A stretch of DNA of 32,930 bases from an uncultured Clostridia bacterium (GCA_947648385.1 CANSNO010000016.1:1-32930), one strand, 5' to 3'; shown: positions 24,049 to 32,323, numbered from the stretch's first letter. Notes: a model not told the origin generated them from the letters alone. Numbers and translations are program-made.

Positions 24049-24489
24049 TTACATCTCGGCTATGATGGCTTTAAAGGGACATCCAACTGCCTCGGCCAGC
24101 TTGTCGAGCAGGCCGTCGGGGACGCTTTCTCCCTCTATAACGTCCACCTCGAAGCAGGAAAAGCCGCAGGGGGCGTCATATATAAGTTTATCCAGAGAGG
24201 AATAAGCGCCGCAGCAGGGCAGGTCGATGTCAAGGGACTCGAAACCGTAATCGGTAAAAAGCGCGTCCATCAGTATCGACCAGTCCTCGCTGTCCAGTTC
24301 CTTTCCGCACTCGGGACAGGTCACCCTTTCAAGCAGGTCGCCGCTGTCGACAAATTGGGGCAGACGGCTGTAGCCGTCCTCTATTTCCTTGTTTGGATGC
24401 CCTTCGGATATGATTTCCAGCGCCTTTTTTCGCGCAGCCTCGTCGGGCAGTAAAAAGGGGGAAGAGGGGATATATCTGATGACCTTCAT
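24049..24489 (-). CDS. Hypothetical protein with CPxCG zinc-ribbon-like motif
   Basis: The 146-residue protein is not recognised. In its middle lie CPECGKEL (two Cys) and LPCCGAYSSLD (two Cys), which together could bind zinc as a small ribbon. A hydrophobic C-terminal end (LAEAVGCPFKAIIAEM) follows. The ATG at 24489 overlaps the stop of the nicotinamidase-like gene in an ATGA arrangement, so translation is coupled and there is only a weak ribosome site. Its function with the hydrolase is unknown; regulation or metal supply are only guesses. Confidence 0.72.
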   Translation of the reverse strand: MKVIRYIPSSPFLLPDEAARKKALEIISEGHPNKEIEDGYSRLPQFVDSGDLLERVTCPECGKELDSEDWSILMDALFTDYGFESLDIDLPCCGAYSSLDKLIYDAPCGFSCFEVDVIEGESVPDGLLDKLAEAVGCPFKAIIAEM

Positions 24490-25007
24490 ATTATATCTAT
24501 CTGGCAAACCTTCATGGCCTCAAGGGCGTTTTGGTGGCTGGTGGGGGTAACTCCGGCACAGCAGGAGCTGTCAACGACTATGTCGGCCTCGGGTAGGGCG
24601 GCCTTGAGAAGCATGGCGTTTGATATGACGCATATGTCGGTGCAAAGGCCGATAAGTTCTATCTTTAAATCCTCCTCGCCGTATGTCTCGGCGATAAAGG
24701 AGGCCAGAGCCGTCGAGCCGAAGGTGGGCTTTTCGAAAACTGGGGCGTCGCTTGCTTTGACGGCCTCTATCTCGGGGGCCAGACGCCAGCCGTCGCTTCC
24801 CTTTATACAGTGGGCGACGGGCAGTCTGCGTCCCTCTCTTGTGCTGAGATAGTCGTCGGAATGGGTGTCCATGGTGTAAAGCACATCGCCTTTAAAGTCT
24901 TTGATTTTATTGACGGCTTTCGGAAGCATGGCCACTGCCTCGGCCGTGCCGAGGGCGCCGTTTATAAAATCCTTCTGCAAGTCTATGGCGACAAGAATAT
25001 TTTTCAT
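24486..25007 (-). CDS. Nicotinamidase/isochorismatase-family cysteine hydrolase
   Basis: The 173-residue protein has the fold and active site of the family that hydrolyses nicotinamide, isochorismate or related amides. The expected residues are Asp9 (VAIDLQKDF), Lys93 (EKPTFGS) and Cys126 in TDICV. A metal-site-like set of Asp47, His49 and His66 (MDTHSDDY, VAHCIKG) resembles nicotinamidases, which would place it in NAD salvage. No other NAD gene is present. The ATG at 25007 has AAGGAGAT, which is partly in the end of the DUF951 gene, 1 nt upstream. The zinc-ribbon-like gene follows directly. Confidence 0.88.
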   Translation of the reverse strand: MKNILVAIDLQKDFINGALGTAEAVAMLPKAVNKIKDFKGDVLYTMDTHSDDYLSTREGRRLPVAHCIKGSDGWRLAPEIEAVKASDAPVFEKPTFGSTALASFIAETYGEEDLKIELIGLCTDICVISNAMLLKAALPEADIVVDSSCCAGVTPTSHQNALEAMKVCQIDII

Positions 25008-25008
25008 T

Positions 25009-25194
25009 TTATATCTCCTTTTTGATGATTTCTTTGATGCTTTTTTCGGCTTTGACCCTCGGCGTGAGGAACTCTCTGCCGCAGCCCTGACATTTCAGCC
25101 TGAAATCGGCTCCTACCCTCAGCACGGTAAACTCGCGGCTGCCGCAGGGATGGGGCTTTTTCATTATCACTCTGTCTCCTACATTTATATCCAT
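25009..25194 (-). CDS. DUF951 family small protein
   Basis: This 61-residue protein matches the DUF951 type: DINVGDRVIMKKPHPCGSREF followed by VLRVGADFRLKCQGCGREFLTPR and a basic tail. The two Cys of CQGCG and the Cys of the HPCG motif suggest metal binding. The function is not known. The ATG at 25194 has AGGGAGCG upstream. It is the first gene of a three-gene leftward unit with the nicotinamidase-like and zinc-ribbon-like genes, each overlapping or nearly touching the next. Confidence 0.85.
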   Translation of the reverse strand: MDINVGDRVIMKKPHPCGSREFTVLRVGADFRLKCQGCGREFLTPRVKAEKSIKEIIKKEI

Positions 25195-25249
25195 TTCATC
25201 GCTCCCTTAAACCTTTGCAAACCGCAAAAGCTCTTTGGATTTTGCCCTT

Positions 25250-25278
25250 ATTATAACTCAACCGGCCTACAAATACAA
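25250..25278 (-). promoter_or_regulatory. Promoter of the DUF951 operon
   Basis: Read leftward, TTGTAT (25278-25273) and perfect TATAAT (25255-25250) are 17 bp apart, about 56 nt before the ATG at 25194. Confidence 0.75.
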
Positions 25279-25343
25279 TAGCGTCATACTCACGTGGGTG
25301 AGCGAATAATATATTACAAAAAGCGTGTGAAGGGGGAGCGCAA

Positions 25344-26285
25344 ATGCCTCAGGGCGGATATCTGCCGGAAGGTATGATAATAGATACCGAAAAAAATCAG
25401 GAGCTTATTTCAAGCCACAACGGCCTTTCAAAGGCCATATGCGAGGGAACTATACTGGAGGCCATGGCCACCGTCTGCGATGAATCGAGATGCCTTACCG
25501 TCGATTTGAACGGCATAAAGGGCATCATACCCAGAAACGAGACGGCCATCGGTATAGACAGCGGACAGACGAGGGATATCGCCGTCATATCGAGGGTCGG
25601 CAAGCCGGTCTGCTTTAAGGTGGTCAACAGGATAGGGGACGATTATATCCTCTCGCGCCGCCAGGCCCAGCGTGAGGCGCTGGACTATTTTATGGAGGAG
25701 CTTGAGGAGGGGGAGATTATCAGATGCGCCGTGACCCATTTGGAGCCCTTCGGCGTATTTGTGGATATCGGCTGCGGCAATATTTCACTCATCGGTATAG
25801 AAAATATATCGGTCTCCCGTATCGTCCATCCAAGGGAAAGGTTTTACCCCGGACAGTACATATACGCGGCTGTCCTGTCAAAGAGAATGGGAATTGACAG
25901 GCTGACCTTGACCCATCGCGAGCTTCTTGGCACATGGGAGGAGAACAGCAGACGCCTTTCGCCCGGCCAGACGACTATCGGCACCGTGAGGGGGATAGAG
26001 GATTACGGCGTGTTTGTCGAGCTGAAACCCAATCTCTCTGGCCTTGCCGAAAGACGGGAGGGTCTTGAGACGGGCGACGCCGTGTCGGTATTCATAAAGT
26101 CTATCCTGCCTGAAAAGATGAAGGTCAAGCTGATAATCATAGACCGCCTTATGAGAAAGGGCAGCGGTATTATAACCGACAGCGATTATTACCTGACGAG
26201 CGGAAGGATAAAAAACTGGGTCTATTCGCCCACGGGATGCAAAAACAAATATATCGCCACTATATTTGGCGGCGAGGAGATGTGA
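25344..26285 (+). CDS. Protein with three S1-type RNA-binding domains
   Basis: This 313-residue protein contains three OB-fold S1-like repeats. The first (about 30-110) ends in GDDYILSRRQAQRE. The second (about 120-190) has GEIIRCAVTHLEPFGVFVDIGCG. The third (about 205-270) has GQTTIGTVRGIEDYGVFVELK. The first lacks the usual aromatic GxFV pattern and may be degenerate. S1 repeats bind RNA in ribosomal protein S1 and related translation factors. Small clostridial versions often have S1-like roles, but this cannot be told here. ATG at 25344 follows AAGGGGGAG. No strong sigma-A promoter was read; a 5-bp palindromic CTCACGTGGGTGAG lies at 25289-25302. It ends at a shared terminator with rpe. Confidence 0.88.
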   Translation: MPQGGYLPEGMIIDTEKNQELISSHNGLSKAICEGTILEAMATVCDESRCLTVDLNGIKGIIPRNETAIGIDSGQTRDIAVISRVGKPVCFKVVNRIGDDYILSRRQAQREALDYFMEELEEGEIIRCAVTHLEPFGVFVDIGCGNISLIGIENISVSRIVHPRERFYPGQYIYAAVLSKRMGIDRLTLTHRELLGTWEENSRRLSPGQTTIGTVRGIEDYGVFVELKPNLSGLAERREGLETGDAVSVFIKSILPEKMKVKLIIIDRLMRKGSGIITDSDYYLTSGRIKNWVYSPTGCKNKYIATIFGGEEM

Positions 26286-26317
26286 AAAAGCGGCGTGAAA
26301 TGTTTCACGCCGCTTTT
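26286..26317. terminator. Bidirectional terminator between the S1 protein and rpe genes
   Basis: AAAAGCGGCGTGA (26286-26298) and TCACGCCGCTTTT (26305-26317) form a 13-bp stem with a 6-nt loop. A and T runs on both sides allow use by both converging genes. Confidence 0.92.
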
Positions 26318-26321
26318 GCCT

Positions 26322-26969
26322 TTACAGCTTTTTGAACTCTTTTATCGCCCACGTGGGGTCGTCAGCCCCGAACACGGCGGAACCGGCCACAAGTATGTCG
26401 GCCCCGGCTGCCACTATTTCTGGCGCGTTTTTGAGGTTGACTCCGCCGTCTATCTCAATAAGACAGTCAAGCCCGAGTCTGTCTATTTCGGCCCTCAAGG
26501 CCCTGACCTTGTCAAGGGAACCGGGCATAAAGCTCTGGCCGCCGAAACCCGGCTCGACAGACATTACAAGAACCATGTCAAGCATGGGCAGATAGGGGAA
26601 CAGTGCCTCGGCCGGAGTGGACGGCTTGACGGTCAGGGCGGCCTTTTTGCCCTGAGCCTTGATATGCTTTATCATCCCTGCCATATCGCCCTCGGCCTCA
26701 AGGTGGATGTTTATAAGGTCGGCTCCGGCATTGATAAAAGGGTCGATATATTTTTCCGGCTGGGATATCATGAGATGTACGTCAAGAAAGGCGTCGCAGG
26801 CCTTGGATATCGACTTTACGACGGGCACGCCGATGGAAATGTTCGGCACAAAGTGGCCGTCCATGACGTCTATGTGCATCATGTCGGCTCCGGCCGACAT
26901 GGCCATAGCTATGTCGCGCTTGAGGTTGGCAAAGTCGGCTGACAGAATCGAGGGGGAAAGCTTGGACAT
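26322..26969 (-). CDS. rpe: Ribulose-phosphate 3-epimerase
   Basis: The enzyme interconverts D-ribulose 5-phosphate and D-xylulose 5-phosphate in the pentose phosphate pathway. The 215-residue TIM barrel has LSPSILSADFANL at the start and metal-binding MHIDVMDGHFVPN. HLMI, the catalytic loop MSVEPGFGGQSF, EIDGGVN and the phosphate-binding ADILVAGSAVF follow. The ATG at 26969 follows AAGGAGAT. It stands alone between the S1 protein terminator and the terminator of the AEC transporter. Confidence 0.97.
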   Translation of the reverse strand: MSKLSPSILSADFANLKRDIAMAMSAGADMMHIDVMDGHFVPNISIGVPVVKSISKACDAFLDVHLMISQPEKYIDPFINAGADLINIHLEAEGDMAGMIKHIKAQGKKAALTVKPSTPAEALFPYLPMLDMVLVMSVEPGFGGQSFMPGSLDKVRALRAEIDRLGLDCLIEIDGGVNLKNAPEIVAAGADILVAGSAVFGADDPTWAIKEFKKL

Positions 26970-27045
26970 ATCTTATCTCCTTTTAATTTCGCTTGTCTTT
27001 TTTCATCTGTAACAAGGCCCGTTGGCTGGCCATATTATATAAAGT

Positions 27046-27118
27046 AAGCGGCGGTAAGCAGCGGCCGAAAGGCTGACCGCCGCTTTATATAGGGGAGGCG
27101 GCCCGGGGCCGCCTCCCC
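27046..27118 (-). terminator. Two strong hairpins after the AEC transporter gene
   Basis: The first, 27092-27103 with 27107-27118, is a 12-bp GC-rich stem with a 3-nt loop. The second, 27046-27055 with 27076-27085, is a 10-bp stem that contains a smaller inner hairpin, and leftward it is followed by an AT-rich stretch. Neither has a long U run, so termination is likely but not certain; RNA stability is an alternative. Confidence 0.6.
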
Positions 27119-27128
27119 ACTTGCGTTT

Positions 27129-28070
27129 TTAATACAGCGTGCTGACAAGATAGACTATGGCCGGCACGCAGGCCATGCAGAATATCAGCGAAAGGGCCAG
27201 GCCCTTTGCGGCCGCGTTGTCGTCGGCGCCGTAATGGCTGGCCATGATGACCGTCTGATTCATGACGGGCATGGCGCTCAGCACTATAAATACTCCGGCC
27301 GCCATCTGCGGCACGCCGAGAAGCAGACACATACAGGCCGATATAATCGGGCAAATAATGCATTTGCCCAAAAGGGAGACGCGGATGAGCCTGTCGGTCT
27401 TAAAGGCGTCCTTTCCCATATTGGCGAAAAGATGTCCCACCATAATGGCTGACAGGGGAGTTGTCAGGTTGCCCACATATTTGGCGGCGCTGATTATAAA
27501 TCCGGGCAGAGGGATGCTCAACAGGCCGATGACGGCGCCGATAAGAAAACCCTGCACCTGACGGGAGAAGGAGTTTTTGATTCTCTGGGCCAGCGTGGGG
27601 GCCTGACCCGAGCCGTCTCTGGCCAGCAGCGGCACGGCCAGCATCCAGAAGCAGAAGGTGTTTGCCAGATAAAAGGACATGACATAGGGCGTTCCCGTGT
27701 CGCCGAAGATGGCCGTACAGACCGGCAGGCCGATGAAAATGGTGTTGGCCATGCTGAACATGGCTGTGAACACGCCTCTGCGGTCAGCCTCTATCCCGAA
27801 AAGCCTCGAGCAGAGTATCGCGGTAAAAAAGCAGATTATCTGTATCGCGAATGGGACAAGCAGCAGACTGCCCATCTCTTTTATAAATGGCACCGTCATA
27901 TTTCTTGTGGCGTTTTCAAAGAGAAGAATGGGTATGGCATAGCCTGTCAGCAGTTTTTGACAGAATGTGTAATGCTCAGGCGTCAGCAGACCCTTTTTTG
28001 TAATGAGAAAGCCAAGGCCGAAAAGCAGGAAAATCGTAAATATTCCGCTGAAAGCTCCGAAAACCGACAT
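27129..28070 (-). CDS. AEC-family (auxin efflux carrier) transporter
   Basis: The 313-residue hydrophobic protein has about ten predicted membrane helices in two halves, as in bacterial AEC permeases such as malate or mandelate carriers. It begins FGIFTIFLLFGLGFLITKKG-like after MSVFGAFS. Family-like features are a crossover Pro-rich helix region (FIGLPVCTAIFG) and the C-terminal AMPVMNQTVIMASHYG. Small organic acids, amino acids or divalent salts may be the substrate; not shown. The ATG at 28070 follows GAGAGGTGA; the longer frame upstream has no ribosome site. A promoter lies directly before. Confidence 0.88.
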   Translation of the reverse strand: MSVFGAFSGIFTIFLLFGLGFLITKKGLLTPEHYTFCQKLLTGYAIPILLFENATRNMTVPFIKEMGSLLLVPFAIQIICFFTAILCSRLFGIEADRRGVFTAMFSMANTIFIGLPVCTAIFGDTGTPYVMSFYLANTFCFWMLAVPLLARDGSGQAPTLAQRIKNSFSRQVQGFLIGAVIGLLSIPLPGFIISAAKYVGNLTTPLSAIMVGHLFANMGKDAFKTDRLIRVSLLGKCIICPIISACMCLLLGVPQMAAGVFIVLSAMPVMNQTVIMASHYGADDNAAAKGLALSLIFCMACVPAIVYLVSTLY

Positions 28071-28089
28071 ATAAATCACCTCTCGAAAG

Positions 28090-28118
28090 ATTATACAACA
28101 ATTTTTCTTTTCTGTATA
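28090..28118 (-). promoter_or_regulatory. Promoter of the AEC transporter gene
   Basis: Read leftward, TATACA (28118-28113) and perfect TATAAT (28095-28090) are 17 bp apart and 20 nt before the ATG. A TATAAT on the other strand at 28154-28159 may serve the divergent DUF4349 gene but has no good -35 box. Confidence 0.65.
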
Positions 28119-28181
28119 GTGGAACAAAAATAAAAAAACAGGGTCAAACTTAATATAATTGTAATATATGAGGAGGTCACT

Positions 28182-29102
28182 ATGAAAAGGATAACGGCTT
28201 TTATAATGGCGGCGTTATGTTTGCTTGTCTTTGCCGCCTGCGGCTCCAAAAGCGATATGTCTTATACGGACAATGCCGTTGAAACGTCCGGCGGCATAAA
28301 GGACGAGCCTTTTGACGGCGAGACGGAGGCCGTGGATTTCGCCGTGGGTGAAAGTCAGGCACAATCGGCAGGCCGCAAGCTGATAAGAAATTATTCGGCC
28401 TCGGTTCAGACGCTGGAGTTTGACAAGGCTCTGAAGAGCCTCGAGACCATGACCCAGGAGGCCGGCGGATATATCGAGAGCAGCAGCCGTCACGGCAGCG
28501 GCGCCGTCGATTACGGCAGGGTGTATCCCCGAAGCGCCGGTTATACCCTCCGCATACCCTCCGACAGGGCCGGGAAGCTTGTCGAAAGCCTGTCTCAAAT
28601 AGGCACGGTCGTCGACAGCAGCCAAAGCGCAGAGGATGTCACCGATTATTATTACGATACCGAAGCCCATTTAAAGACCCTCAGGGTTCAGGAGGAGAGG
28701 CTCCTCGAGCTGCTGGCCGAGGCCGACAGCGTCGACACCATGCTCTCCATTGAAAGCAGGCTCGCCGACGTCAGGTATCAGATAGAGAGTCTTGACGGCA
28801 CCCTGCTCCGCCTTCAGACCGAGATAGATTACAGCCGCGTGGATATTTACATAGACGAGGTGTTTACTCCCGAGGAGCTTCAGGCCTCGCCCCTTACGCT
28901 GGGCGAGAGAATAGCCCACAGGTTTAAAGCCTCGGTCAGCGGCATAAAAAACGGCGGAGAAGACCTGATAGTCTTTTTACTCGGAGAAAGTCTTGTGATA
29001 GTCCCCGTTGCCGCCATAATCGTTATTCTGGTCAAAATGCACAAAAAGAAAGTTAAAAAACTATCTAAAACGCCCAATGAGCCGAAAAGTGAGGAAAAAT
29101 AA
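28182..29102 (+). CDS. DUF4349 domain lipoprotein
   Basis: This 306-residue protein has a lipoprotein signal with FAAC and lipid-modified Cys20. After a polar linker, the DUF4349-type domain (about 65-240) starts RKLIRNYSASVQTLEFDKAL and has a long helix pair with LKTLRVQEERLLELL and RLADVRYQIESL. A membrane helix (about 266-286, ESLVIVPVAAIIVILV) and a basic tail place the C terminus inside the cell, so it may be anchored at both ends. In other bacteria the domain occurs in envelope proteins of unknown role. ATG follows AGGAGG. The gene is divergent from the AEC transporter. Confidence 0.88.
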   Translation: MKRITAFIMAALCLLVFAACGSKSDMSYTDNAVETSGGIKDEPFDGETEAVDFAVGESQAQSAGRKLIRNYSASVQTLEFDKALKSLETMTQEAGGYIESSSRHGSGAVDYGRVYPRSAGYTLRIPSDRAGKLVESLSQIGTVVDSSQSAEDVTDYYYDTEAHLKTLRVQEERLLELLAEADSVDTMLSIESRLADVRYQIESLDGTLLRLQTEIDYSRVDIYIDEVFTPEELQASPLTLGERIAHRFKASVSGIKNGGEDLIVFLLGESLVIVPVAAIIVILVKMHKKKVKKLSKTPNEPKSEEK

Positions 29103-29147
29103 AAAGAGGCTTGAAAAGACAGGCGGTATATGATAAATTTATAAGAG

Positions 29148-29175
29148 TTAAAGGCCCTCTCACGAGGGCCTTTAA
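29148..29175 (+). terminator. Hairpin between the DUF4349 gene and lspA
   Basis: TTAAAGGCCCTC (29148-29159) and GAGGGCCTTTAA (29164-29175) form a perfect 12-bp stem with a 4-nt loop. A possible TTGAAA-17-TAAATT promoter lies just before it at 29111-29139. It may end the DUF4349 transcript or attenuate lspA. Confidence 0.7.
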
Positions 29176-29210
29176 ACTGTTGACGACTATTCTGATTAAG
29201 GAGCGGTTTT

Positions 29211-29681
29211 ATGCTTTATTTTCTTCTGTCCCTTGCCGTCTTTCTTGCCGATCAGGGGATAAAGCGCCTGACCGTCCTTTATCTCAAGGGTGGGGAACCT
29301 GTTGTTATCATAGAGGGCTTTTTCCGCCTGAGGTATATTGAAAATAACGGCATGGCCTTTTCGCTTTTAAAGGGCAGACAGGTCTTTCTTGTGGTCATGA
29401 CGACAGCGGCTATCGTCTTTTTGCTTTTTCTTGTTAAAAACGGCACGATACACGGCAGGCTGGGCCGCACGGCCATCGCTCTTGTCATCGGCGGAGCCGT
29501 CGGAAACCTTGTCGACAGGGTCAGGCTCGGCTATGTCGTAGATATGTTTGACTGGTGCTGGTTTAACTTCCCTGTCTTTAATTTTGCCGACCTTTGCATA
29601 ACGGCCGGGGCCATATGCCTTATAGCCATGATTTATCTCGATTATAAGGCCGAGAAGAACGGAGCCGCCGGCCATGAGTGA
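29211..29681 (+). CDS. lspA: Lipoprotein signal peptidase (signal peptidase II)
   Basis: This membrane aspartic protease cuts the signal peptide from diacylglyceryl-modified prolipoproteins at the conserved Cys. The 156-residue protein has four predicted helices. Catalytic residues lie in the two conserved regions GGAVGNLVDRVRLGYVVD (Asp in NLVDR) and FPVFNFADLCI (second Asp). An N-terminal ADQGIKR motif, where family members have DQxxK, also fits. ATG follows AAGGAG. It overlaps the rluD-like gene by 8 nt, the usual lspA-rluD order in Bacillota. Its substrates here would include the lipoproteins at 14355 and 28182. Confidence 0.97.
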   Translation: MLYFLLSLAVFLADQGIKRLTVLYLKGGEPVVIIEGFFRLRYIENNGMAFSLLKGRQVFLVVMTTAAIVFLLFLVKNGTIHGRLGRTAIALVIGGAVGNLVDRVRLGYVVDMFDWCWFNFPVFNFADLCITAGAICLIAMIYLDYKAEKNGAAGHE

Positions 29682-30603
29682 GAGGGAATTATTTGAGGTA
29701 TCGCCCGAAGAGGCCGGCGTCAGGATAGACGGCTTTATTTCTGACGCGCTGGAGGGAATATCCAGAAGCAGAGCGCAGAGCCTTTTGGCAGAGGGCAGGG
29801 TGCAGGCAAACGGCAGAGCCGTAAAAAAGAATTACAAGGTCTCATCGGGAGACGTTATTTCTGTCGAGATACCCGAGCCGGAAGCCGTCGAGCTTGTGGC
29901 CCAGAACATCCCTCTTGATATTATATATGAGGACGAAAGCCTTCTTGTCATCAACAAACCAAAGGGTATGGTCGTTCATCCGGCCCCGGGACATCCCGAC
30001 GGCACGGTTGTCAACGCCGTCATGTTCCACTGCGGAGCGGAGCTTTCGGGAATCGGAGGGCAGCTCAGACCCGGCATCGTCCACCGTATAGACAAGGACA
30101 CCAGCGGACTTTTGATAGTGGCCAAGGATGACGGGGCTCACGCCGCCTTGGCCGCACAGCTCAAGGACAGGAGCCTTTCAAGGGTGTATGACGCCATTGT
30201 GCTCGGCAGAGTAAGGGATGACACGGGACGCGTAGACGCGCCGATAGGGCGCAGTCTGAAGGACAGGAAAAAGATGGCCGTCGGCGGAGCGGCGGCAAGG
30301 GAGGCGGCCACGAGATACGAGGTCGTCGCCAGATATAACGGCTACACCCATATCAGATGCCGCCTTGAGACGGGACGCACCCACCAGATAAGGGTGCATA
30401 TGGCATACATCGGACATCCCATAGCCGGAGATGCGGTCTATGGCAGGGGCAGGGAAAAGACGGGGCTTGAGGGACAGTGCCTCCATGCCGGGCAAATAAA
30501 GTTCATTCATCCGCGCACGGGAGAGCATATGGAGTTTTCATGCCCCTTGCCCGAGTATTTTGTCACCTTTGAAGGAAGGCTCAGGAGAGAAAACGATGAG
30601 TAA
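29674..30603 (+). CDS. RluD-family pseudouridine synthase
   Basis: The enzyme converts uridines in 23S rRNA or tRNA to pseudouridine. The 309-residue protein has an N-terminal S4 RNA-binding domain (about 12-70, RIDGFISDALEGISRSRAQSL), then the synthase fold. The catalytic Asp lies in HRIDKDTSGLL. Other conserved parts are VINKPKGMVVHP, LETGRTHQIRVHM and GDAVYG. The ATG overlaps the end of lspA by 8 nt, and the end overlaps the HAD gene, so translation is coupled. Target position in RNA is not determined. Confidence 0.95.
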   Translation: MSERELFEVSPEEAGVRIDGFISDALEGISRSRAQSLLAEGRVQANGRAVKKNYKVSSGDVISVEIPEPEAVELVAQNIPLDIIYEDESLLVINKPKGMVVHPAPGHPDGTVVNAVMFHCGAELSGIGGQLRPGIVHRIDKDTSGLLIVAKDDGAHAALAAQLKDRSLSRVYDAIVLGRVRDDTGRVDAPIGRSLKDRKKMAVGGAAAREAATRYEVVARYNGYTHIRCRLETGRTHQIRVHMAYIGHPIAGDAVYGRGREKTGLEGQCLHAGQIKFIHPRTGEHMEFSCPLPEYFVTFEGRLRRENDE

Positions 30604-31405
30604 GTTTGACGGCGTATTTGTCCTGACAGATATGGACGGCACCCTTTTGAACAGCTGCGCCGAAATATCGGATAAGGACAGCAAGGCCATTGATTATTTT
30701 ATAGATAACGGCGGACTTTTTTCGGTTGCCACAGGCAGGGCGAAAGGCTCGGTCGAGAGGTTTTTGCCGAAGCTCAGAACTTCGGCTCCATCGGTTGTAC
30801 ATAACGGCTCTCTTACAGTAGATTTGCAAGATAACACCGTTGTCAGGCGCCTCGACCTCGGCGAAAGGGCGGAGGACATGGTGGAGGATATACTCGATCG
30901 ATTTCCCCTGATAGCCATAGAGATAAGCCTGCCCGACGACCAGTATGTTGCAAGGGGCAATTCCCTTTCGGAGAGGCACCACCGCAATGTGGGGCTTGAA
31001 TATAAGCTCAAAAGCTTCCGCGAGGTTCCGTTACCATGGCTCAAGCTCAACCTTGTGGCCGACCATGAGGTGCTTCTGGACGCGAGAGAATATATGATGA
31101 GGGAATACAAGGAAGGCTTTTTCGCCCAATTTTCACTGCCTCATTATTACGAGGTCATGGCCGCAGGCGCTTCGAAAGGAGACAGCGCCTTGTGGCTCAG
31201 AGATTATTTGAAGGTCGGGCCGGAGGATTTTTACACCGTGGGAGACGGCACAAACGATATAGAGCTGCTCAGGGCCTCGGGGGCCAATTCCCACGCTGTG
31301 GCCAACGCCAAGCCGCACGTGCTGGAAGCGGCGGCGTCCGTACTGCCCGACAACGACAGCGGAGCCATTGCCGCGCTGATAGAGAAGCTTGACGGCAAAT
31401 ACTGA
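30596..31405 (+). CDS. HAD-superfamily (Cof-type) phosphatase
   Basis: Members hydrolyse small phosphorylated compounds such as sugar phosphates or pyridoxal phosphate. The 269-residue protein has motif I DMDGTLL (nucleophile Asp12, acid Asp14), motif II-type Thr in VATGRAK, a cap with VVHNGS, the KG lysine motif (GASKGDSALWL) and GDGTNDIELL with the Asp pair. The ATG at 30596 has AGGAGAG and overlaps the upstream stop by 8 nt. Substrate is unknown. Confidence 0.92.
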   Translation: MSKFDGVFVLTDMDGTLLNSCAEISDKDSKAIDYFIDNGGLFSVATGRAKGSVERFLPKLRTSAPSVVHNGSLTVDLQDNTVVRRLDLGERAEDMVEDILDRFPLIAIEISLPDDQYVARGNSLSERHHRNVGLEYKLKSFREVPLPWLKLNLVADHEVLLDAREYMMREYKEGFFAQFSLPHYYEVMAAGASKGDSALWLRDYLKVGPEDFYTVGDGTNDIELLRASGANSHAVANAKPHVLEAAASVLPDNDSGAIAALIEKLDGKY

Positions 31406-31422
31406 TTTAAGGAGTTATTCCA

Positions 31423-32283
31423 ATGAAGAATAAAAAGTCAGCCATCGACCTTTTGAAGGATTACGCCCTTATAACAATAGGGGCAGTTATATATGTTTGC
31501 GCCATTAAAGTATTCATCACGCCCATGCAGATACCCTCGGGCGGAATTTCCGGTATTTCCCTTTTGGGCAACTATATGCTGGGCCTGCCGATAGGCATGA
31601 CCAACATGGTGCTGAACGTGCCTCTGCTGCTCTTCGGCTATAAGATGCTTGGCAAGGACTTCTTTTTCAAGACCCTTTATATGACGGTTCTCAGTTCGGT
31701 GCTGACCGACGCCGCCGTCTTTCTGCCGGCCTATGAGGGGGATATCCTTCTGGCCTGTCTCTTCGGCGGCATTATAAAGGGCGTCGGCATGGGCCTTGTT
31801 CTCAAAGCCGGCGGAACATCGGGCGGAAGCGACGTCATCAGCAAATATCTCAACCGCAAGCGCGCCGTTCCCATCGGCACGACAAGCATGACGATAAACG
31901 TCTGTGTGCTTTTGGTAAGCGCGTTGTTCCTCCGCAGCCTTGAAAGCCTGCTGTACGGCATAATAATGCAGTTTGTCGTCAGTGAGATAATGGATAAGAT
32001 AATCTACGGCGGCGATGTGCAGAAAAAGGCCATGATAATTACTTCCAAGCCCGACGAGGTGGCCCAGGCCATATTCAAAAATGTCGGCCACGGCGTCACG
32101 GCCGTTCCGGGCAAGGGTATGTATACGGGGGAGGAAAGGATGGTTCTCATCTGCGTCATACGCCGTCAGGAGACCAATATAGTCAAAAATATCGTCCTCG
32201 ATATAGACGACAAGGCCTTTATGATGCTTTCCGACGTCAACGAGGTTTTGGGAAGAGGCTTCAAGCATCTTGGAGTGGATTAA
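31423..32283 (+). CDS. YitT family membrane protein
   Basis: This 286-residue protein has five or six predicted helices in the first 200 residues (including IPSGGISGISLLGNYMLG and GLVLKAGGTSGGSDVISKYL, typical for the YitT/DUF161 type). A C-terminal cytoplasmic domain of the DUF2179 type (about 205-285, MIITSKPDEVAQAIF and GRGFKHLG) follows. The function of the family is not firmly known; some are linked to transport or stress. ATG follows AAGGAG. It lies 17 nt after the HAD gene, so lspA, rluD-like, HAD and YitT may be one unit. Confidence 0.9.
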   Translation: MKNKKSAIDLLKDYALITIGAVIYVCAIKVFITPMQIPSGGISGISLLGNYMLGLPIGMTNMVLNVPLLLFGYKMLGKDFFFKTLYMTVLSSVLTDAAVFLPAYEGDILLACLFGGIIKGVGMGLVLKAGGTSGGSDVISKYLNRKRAVPIGTTSMTINVCVLLVSALFLRSLESLLYGIIMQFVVSEIMDKIIYGGDVQKKAMIITSKPDEVAQAIFKNVGHGVTAVPGKGMYTGEERMVLICVIRRQETNIVKNIVLDIDDKAFMMLSDVNEVLGRGFKHLGVD

Positions 32284-32287
32284 AAAT

Positions 32288-32323
32288 AAAACGTCCCCAC
32301 CGTTTTTTCGGTGGGGACGTTTT
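32288..32323. terminator. Bidirectional terminator
   Basis: A 15-bp perfect stem, 32288-32302 with 32309-32323, closes a 6-nt loop with T and A runs on both sides. It lies between the converging YitT gene and the XRE-type gene. Confidence 0.93.

Noticed and set aside
25289..25302. CTCACGTGGGTGAG as a regulator site for the S1 protein gene
   Set aside because: The palindrome is short, and no promoter boxes could be fixed around it.
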